A DNA stretch of 64,000 bases from Fibrobacter sp. (GTDB lineage Bacteria > Fibrobacterota > Chitinivibrionia > Chitinivibrionales > Chitinispirillaceae). A program made the translations under genes and the position numbers. Below the pieces are notes generated by a model, which worked only from the letters and a program-made list of their open reading frames with translations, was not told the DNA's origin and made no database searches. Below, piece by piece: positions 60,370 to 64,000 of the stretch; the first letter of the stretch is position 1; each line of letters opens with the position of its first letter. The DNA is taken from the NCBI GenBank assembly GCA_012728995.1, contig JAAYEB010000166.1, positions 1 through 64,000 on the forward strand. Reading direction: 5' to 3'.

Positions 60370-61296
60370 ATGGATAATTCTGAAAGATCAATTCTTGTTA
60401 TTGATGATGAAAATGGTATCAGGGAAATGATCTGTGATTATTTGAGTGAAATTGAGGGATACAGTGTTTACAGTGCTTCTAATGGAGCTGATGGACTTGA
60501 CATACTGAAAAATAAAAAAATTGATCTGGTACTTTCTGATATCAACATGCCGGGGATGAAGGGGTTTGATCTTTTTAGAGAAATCAAAGAATTATATCCG
60601 TTGGTAAAAAGGGTATTAATAACAGCTTATAATGTCGAAGAATACCTGGATCTGGCGCTTTCGCATGGTATAGGAAATATTTTTGTAAAAACGAGCCCGT
60701 TTAATTTTTCTGAATTGTCCATAACACTTAAAAAACTCCTTGAAGAAAATATTTTTGGTCTTAATCACTATTTTTCCGACAATGCAGAGTGTATGTGTTT
60801 CAAAATAAGGAGATCAAAAAAATTAGAAAAGGATGTCTGCAGAATAACTTCATTTATTGGAAGTAGAGCCCAGATAAATAAGCTTGAACTGGTACTTGTG
60901 GAATTGCTTACCAATGCAATATTTTACGGTATCTGCAATGAACAATCGGCTCATAAAGAATACTGGGAGCATAATTTTGTTCTTCCGGAAGATAAAGCGA
61001 TAACAGTCGTAGCAGCCAAAGACGACAAAAAATATGGCATATCAATAACTGATACTGGTGGCAGGTTGAAAAAAAATGATGTTCTTTATTGGTTGAACAG
61101 GCAGATTGCCACAGATCAGAATGGGTTACCTTTGGGATTATATGATTCACATGGCAGAGGTTTTTTTATTGCACGAAAATACATAGACAGACTTATTATT
61201 AATATAAATCAATCTTGTAAAACAGAAATAGTCATGATCAATTATTACTCCGATACATATAAAGGTTTTAAACCTCTCTACATAAATGAGCTATGA
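60370..61296 (+). CDS. Response regulator with RsbW-like ATPase output (receiver-HATPase fusion), copy 2
   Basis: The 308-residue protein is a paralog of the 13872-14774 product. The receiver has phosphoacceptor D57 (VLSDINMP), T85 and K107 at identical numbers. The linker NIFGLNHYFS matches NIFGLQRYFS. The ATPase domain has E178-L-L-T-N182 and SHGRGFFIARKYIDRLI. Both paralogs end with K-P-L-x-I-x-E-(I/L). Its own substrate is probably a STAS protein; the one at 57595-57924 is closest. Its stop overlaps the start of the RluA-type synthase gene by 4 bases. Confidence 0.85.
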   Translation: MDNSERSILVIDDENGIREMICDYLSEIEGYSVYSASNGADGLDILKNKKIDLVLSDINMPGMKGFDLFREIKELYPLVKRVLITAYNVEEYLDLALSHGIGNIFVKTSPFNFSELSITLKKLLEENIFGLNHYFSDNAECMCFKIRRSKKLEKDVCRITSFIGSRAQINKLELVLVELLTNAIFYGICNEQSAHKEYWEHNFVLPEDKAITVVAAKDDKKYGISITDTGGRLKKNDVLYWLNRQIATDQNGLPLGLYDSHGRGFFIARKYIDRLIININQSCKTEIVMINYYSDTYKGFKPLYINEL

Positions 61297-62234
61297 AATT
61301 TACATCAAAAGTTCCACCCAATATTCCTGAAAAAACTGCTATAGAAAACTATCTTGCAAATAGATTTACATATCACAATATTGAAGAATGGCAGAATATA
61401 ATAAAATCCGGGTCTGTTCAAAGAAATGGCGTCTTAGCATTACTTGAAGATACTGTGATGCCGAATGATGAAATCACATACGATCCTGGAGAATTTGAAG
61501 AGCCGCCCGCAAACCTGTCGTATAAGATCATATATGAAGATGAGTGGTATATTGGAATAGATAAACCTGCAAACCTTTTGGTGCACAGGGCTGGTCGTTC
61601 TTTTAAAAACAACTTAATTTACCAATTAAGATATGTTCATAATCCACGATTTCCAGAGTCTCACACTGTCCACAGGCTTGATCGTGATACAAGCGGCGTA
61701 GTACTTGTCGCTAAAAGTTGTGAATCCTGTGCGAAATTATCACAACAGTTTGCTCAAAAATCTCTGGAAAAAGAGTATGTTGCGCTAGTTCACGGAAAAT
61801 TTGATACATCAATAAAAAGAATAGATTTACCTTTAGGGAAAGCTGTTAGCTCTTCAATACCATACAAATATCAAATTGATCCCAAAGGCAAACCTGCTTC
61901 AACACTGGTTATTCAAAGTGTTATGATCGGTAATTCATATTCATTACTGACCTTACATCCGCTTACCGGACGAACTCATCAGATACGAATTCATCTGGCT
62001 GCGGTTGGAAACATTATTGTAGGTGATAAACTGTATGGTATGGACGAGAAAACTTATCTTAAATGGCGGGAATCACCTTCTGAATTTACATCTGAACTTA
62101 TGATCAACCGTCATGCCCTGCATTGTAGAATGCTCTCTTTTATACATCCCTATTATGGCAAAAGAGTTGTGATTGAATCTGAAACAGCATCTGATATGAA
62201 AAAACTGATAATGAAATTGAAAAAGGTGAAGTAA
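61293..62234 (+). CDS. RluA-family pseudouridine synthase
   Basis: The 313-residue protein has an S4-like N-terminal region (residues 1-65) and the RluA catalytic domain: YIGIDKPANLLVHRAG, HTVHRLDRDTSG with catalytic D130, EKEYVALVHGKF, and HPLTGRTHQIRIHLAAVGN. It could be RluC/RluD-like (23S rRNA) or a tRNA/rRNA enzyme of another branch; the target base is not decided. Translational coupling to a receiver-ATPase gene is probably historical rather than functional. Confidence 0.92.
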   Translation: MKFTSKVPPNIPEKTAIENYLANRFTYHNIEEWQNIIKSGSVQRNGVLALLEDTVMPNDEITYDPGEFEEPPANLSYKIIYEDEWYIGIDKPANLLVHRAGRSFKNNLIYQLRYVHNPRFPESHTVHRLDRDTSGVVLVAKSCESCAKLSQQFAQKSLEKEYVALVHGKFDTSIKRIDLPLGKAVSSSIPYKYQIDPKGKPASTLVIQSVMIGNSYSLLTLHPLTGRTHQIRIHLAAVGNIIVGDKLYGMDEKTYLKWRESPSEFTSELMINRHALHCRMLSFIHPYYGKRVVIESETASDMKKLIMKLKKVK

Positions 62235-62253
62235 TATTGCAGATGATAAAAGA

Positions 62254-62279
62254 AAACGGGATCATTAAAGACCCCGTTT
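62254..62279. terminator. Hairpin between convergent genes
   Basis: AAACGGGATC (62254-62263) pairs with GACCCCGTTT (62270-62279) with one mismatch. It lies between the RluA-type gene and the HU gene; the following T-run is short. Confidence 0.5.
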
Positions 62280-62286
62280 CAAAGCA

Positions 62287-62631
62287 TTACTTTTTTTTCT
62301 TTTTCGCAGGTTTTTTTGCTGCGACTGGTTTTGCTGCTTTTTTAGAGACTCCAGAAACAGAGTCTTTAGCAGCTTTTGCTACCCGGAATTTGACGACTTT
62401 TTTTGCAGGAATTTTAATCTGCTCGCCAGTAACGGGATTTCTTCCTTTTCTAGCTTTACGCTGAACTACTACAAGTTTCCCAAGACCCGGCAATGTAAAA
62501 CCGTTCTTGGCTTCCTTATAAGCCAGTTGAGCGATAGAGTCCAGAAAAGACTTAACCTGCTTTTTCGTGAGCTGTTCGCTTTCAGCCAGCTTCGCGATTA
62601 TTTGAGACTGCGTCAGGCTTTTACCTGCCAT
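62287..62631 (-). CDS. HU-family DNA-binding protein with histone H1-like basic tail
   Basis: ATG at 62631 follows AAGGAG; an upstream GTG would add two residues. The 114-residue protein has the HU/IHF fold (QIIAKLAESEQLTKKQVKSFL, FTLPGLGKLVVVQRKARKGRNPVTGEQIKI is the DNA-binding arm region, seen here with the N-P-V-T-G tip). From about residue 85 it ends in an Ala/Lys/Pro tail (KKAAKPVAAKKPAKKKKK) like histone H1 tails. HU with such tails occurs in several phyla and compacts the nucleoid. A reverse-strand promoter lies at 62683-62712. Confidence 0.93.
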   Translation of the reverse strand: MAGKSLTQSQIIAKLAESEQLTKKQVKSFLDSIAQLAYKEAKNGFTLPGLGKLVVVQRKARKGRNPVTGEQIKIPAKKVVKFRVAKAAKDSVSGVSKKAAKPVAAKKPAKKKKK

Positions 62632-62682
62632 GCGCACTCCTTCTGTTGAGACAAAGTGGAAAAGAACAATAACTATGTATCA

Positions 62683-62712
62683 ATTATAAATCAGTGCTTG
62701 ATCCGCTGTCCA
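62683..62712 (-). promoter_or_regulatory. Probable housekeeping promoter of the HU gene
   Basis: On the reverse strand TGGACA and TATAAT are separated by 18 bases. The predicted transcription start is about 45 bases before the ATG at 62631. Confidence 0.5.
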
Positions 62713-62807
62713 GTGAATTCAACAAAAAACTTATTTTTTAGTAACTTTTTAGATTCAGTAATAAATATCCGGTCGTATACGAATCCTGTTTGGCATATAG
62801 ATTTTAC

Positions 62808-62836
62808 TTGGTTGTGAATAGTATAATGTATATTTT
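62808..62836 (+). promoter_or_regulatory. Possible promoter of the HTH-EIIA gene
   Basis: TTGGTT (62808-62813) and TATTTT (62831-62836) are 17 bases apart, about 40 bases before the start at 62875. A TATAAT lies inside the spacer and is an alternative -10 with a poor -35. Confidence 0.35.
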
Positions 62837-62874
62837 ATAGCCAAAAATACAGGTTCACAAAGCATGGATGTGTT

Positions 62875-63525
62875 ATGAATAATGAGATTATGACATTAAG
62901 CGAGGTTTCAAAGTACCTTAGAATATCACAGAAAACCCTGATTCAATGGGCACTTGATAAAACAATTCCTTGTTGTAAATTAGATGATGAATGGCGATTT
63001 AAACGGAATGAAATTGAACAGTGGGTTGAAAAACGGTTTTCGAACAGAACAGAAACTACAAACAGTATAGTGCTGTTAAAAAAAGTTCTGGATCCAGGAC
63101 ATGTAAAAATCATGAATGCACAAAATAAAAACGAAGCACTGCAGGCACTTATAGATATTTTGCATATAGCTGCCGGGCTTAAAAAACGCAGCGAACTGGA
63201 AGAGGCGATTTATCATAGAGAAAAATTGATGAGCACCGGTATTGGACTTGGTGTTGCAGTACCTCATGTAAGGCTTGCATCTATTAAGACTATGCGTATG
63301 GCAGTTGGTATAAACAAGATCGATATTACGGATTATGAATCCCTGGACAATCAGCCTGTAAGAATTATTGTTATGGTTGCAGCAGGAAAAGGACAACACC
63401 AGGAATACATCAGACTACTTGCTTCACTTAGTTCAATTTTAAAGCAAACCCGAATACGAGAAAAACTGCTCGAAACAGATGACACAAATTTTATTTACAA
63501 AGTTTTGACAGGAAATGAAAACTGA
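62875..63525 (+). CDS. Helix-turn-helix protein fused to PTS EIIA (fructose/Ntr type)
   Basis: The 216-residue protein has an excisionase/MerR-like helix-turn-helix (residues 4-55: MTLSEVSKYLRISQKTLIQWA, DDEWRFKRNEIEQWV) and a PTS EIIA-type domain (about 65-214). Its phosphorylatable histidine is H131 in GVAVPHVR. No sugar-specific EIIB/EIIC is present, pointing to a regulatory PTS (PtsN-like) role, possibly controlling transcription by histidine phosphorylation. Its TGA stop overlaps the ATG of the antiporter gene, suggesting control of ion transport, as PtsN does for potassium systems in Proteobacteria. Confidence 0.88.
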   Translation: MNNEIMTLSEVSKYLRISQKTLIQWALDKTIPCCKLDDEWRFKRNEIEQWVEKRFSNRTETTNSIVLLKKVLDPGHVKIMNAQNKNEALQALIDILHIAAGLKKRSELEEAIYHREKLMSTGIGLGVAVPHVRLASIKTMRMAVGINKIDITDYESLDNQPVRIIVMVAAGKGQHQEYIRLLASLSSILKQTRIREKLLETDDTNFIYKVLTGNEN

Positions 63526-64000
63526 TGGAATTTCATACTAGTATTATTCTGATTTTGGGAATTGGAATTCTTGGCGGTACTTTTGGTGCTGTCATTTTTC
63601 AGCATCTGCATATTCCACAGGTAATCGGATATATTGCAGCAGGGCTCATTATAGGAGAGAGTGGTTTTAAAATTGTAACGCAGACAGATATTCAGAATTT
63701 ATCTCAGTTTAATTTCTTTGCTTTGGGAATAATAGGGTTTCTTGTTGGTGGAGAACTTAATTTCGAAACCCTGAAAAAATACGGCCGACAGTTTTCAGCG
63801 ATTCTTATCGGAGAAGGTATTACTGCTTTTCTTTTTGTCAGCATTTCTTCTGCTGCTGTAATCTATTTTGTATACCCGGTTTTTCCCGTTGCAATTGCTG
63901 CGGGTATCGTGTTTGGTGCAATTGCTTCTGCTACAGATCCTGCCTCAACAATGGAAGTTTTATGGGAGTATCGATCAAGGGGTATTTTAACAACTACTAT
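63525..64000 (+). CDS. CPA-type cation/proton antiporter, N-terminal part
   Basis: The gene runs off the right edge after 158 codons. The visible part has about five membrane helices: an N-terminal helix, HIPQVIGYIAAGLIIGESG, FFALGIIGFLVGGELNFE, a helix after RQFSAILIGEGITAFLF, and FPVAIAAGIVFGAIASATDPAS. The last contains the ion-site motif A-T-D-P of CPA1/CPA2 exchangers. It is coupled to the HTH-EIIA gene by TGATG. Whether a TrkA-N or other regulatory domain follows cannot be seen. Confidence 0.88.
   Translation, partial: MEFHTSIILILGIGILGGTFGAVIFQHLHIPQVIGYIAAGLIIGESGFKIVTQTDIQNLSQFNFFALGIIGFLVGGELNFETLKKYGRQFSAILIGEGITAFLFVSISSAAVIYFVYPVFPVAIAAGIVFGAIASATDPASTMEVLWEYRSRGILTTT

Noticed and set aside
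1-64000. CRISPR array, insertion sequence, prophage or integron
   Set aside because: No spaced direct-repeat series, transposase other than the Rpn fragment, phage structural gene or attC-like site was seen.

Overview
The window is AT-rich, densely coded bacterial chromosome. It has features of a diderm: a bacterial lipocalin, a heptose-bisphosphate-type phosphatase, a beta-barrel-like envelope protein, secreted proteins and ComEC. There is no phage, insertion sequence, CRISPR array or rRNA. Two tRNA genes are present, Leu(CAG) and Pro(CGG). The mix of genes (receiver-ATPase fusions, STAS proteins, HDOD pairs, HTH-EIIA fusion, DUF512 radical SAM protein, split glycine decarboxylase) would fit a Fibrobacterota/Chitinivibrionia-like or other deep FCB-type lineage. 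That placement is inference only; no marker here settles it.

Layout. 1-4.2 kb is a looser region: the end of an Rpn-family nuclease, a lipocalin, a START-like protein, an orphan PD-(D/E)XK nuclease and an NmrA-type reductase, separated by long gaps that hold a dispersed repeat. 4.5-10.2 kb runs in one direction: tRNA-Leu, mutL, a double-STAS protein, mtaB and two HDOD proteins. 10.8-15.7 kb holds ftsY convergent with tsaD, a membrane-anchored STAS-like protein, a receiver-ATPase fusion and a degenerate receiver. 15.7-19.9 kb is a surface module of a giant Ig-like protein and a beta-barrel-like protein. 20.0-24.3 kb holds a DUF512 radical SAM protein, rluB, a secreted OB-like protein and argA.

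24.5-32.6 kb is the most unusual stretch. It is a tightly spaced six-gene run: an NTT/MFS-like transporter with HEAT repeats, a free cyclic-nucleotide-binding domain, a solute-binding lipoprotein with no permease, a TPR protein, a coiled-coil protein and a membrane-anchored AraC-type DNA-binding protein. It looks like an envelope sensing and regulation system. 33-41 kb is mostly metabolic: degenerate creatininase-like protein, an active/inactive M16 peptidase pair, folK, deoxynucleoside kinase, panC, a GH13 enzyme and a gmhB-like phosphatase. 41-51 kb holds a YfhO-like protein, a flippase-like protein, a phasin-like/UbiB pair and a run ending in a hybrid histidine kinase. 52-57 kb is the glycine cleavage operon gcvT-gcvH-gcvPA-gcvPB with a DJ-1-family gene upstream. 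57.6-64 kb holds a STAS protein, comEC, a second receiver-ATPase fusion, an RluA-type synthase, an HU protein with a basic tail, an HTH-EIIA fusion and the start of a cation/proton antiporter.

A recurring theme is partner-switching regulation. Two receiver+RsbW-like ATPase fusions with equivalent key residues, three STAS or STAS-like proteins and a phosphoacceptor-less receiver are scattered through the window. There is no sigma factor next to any of them.
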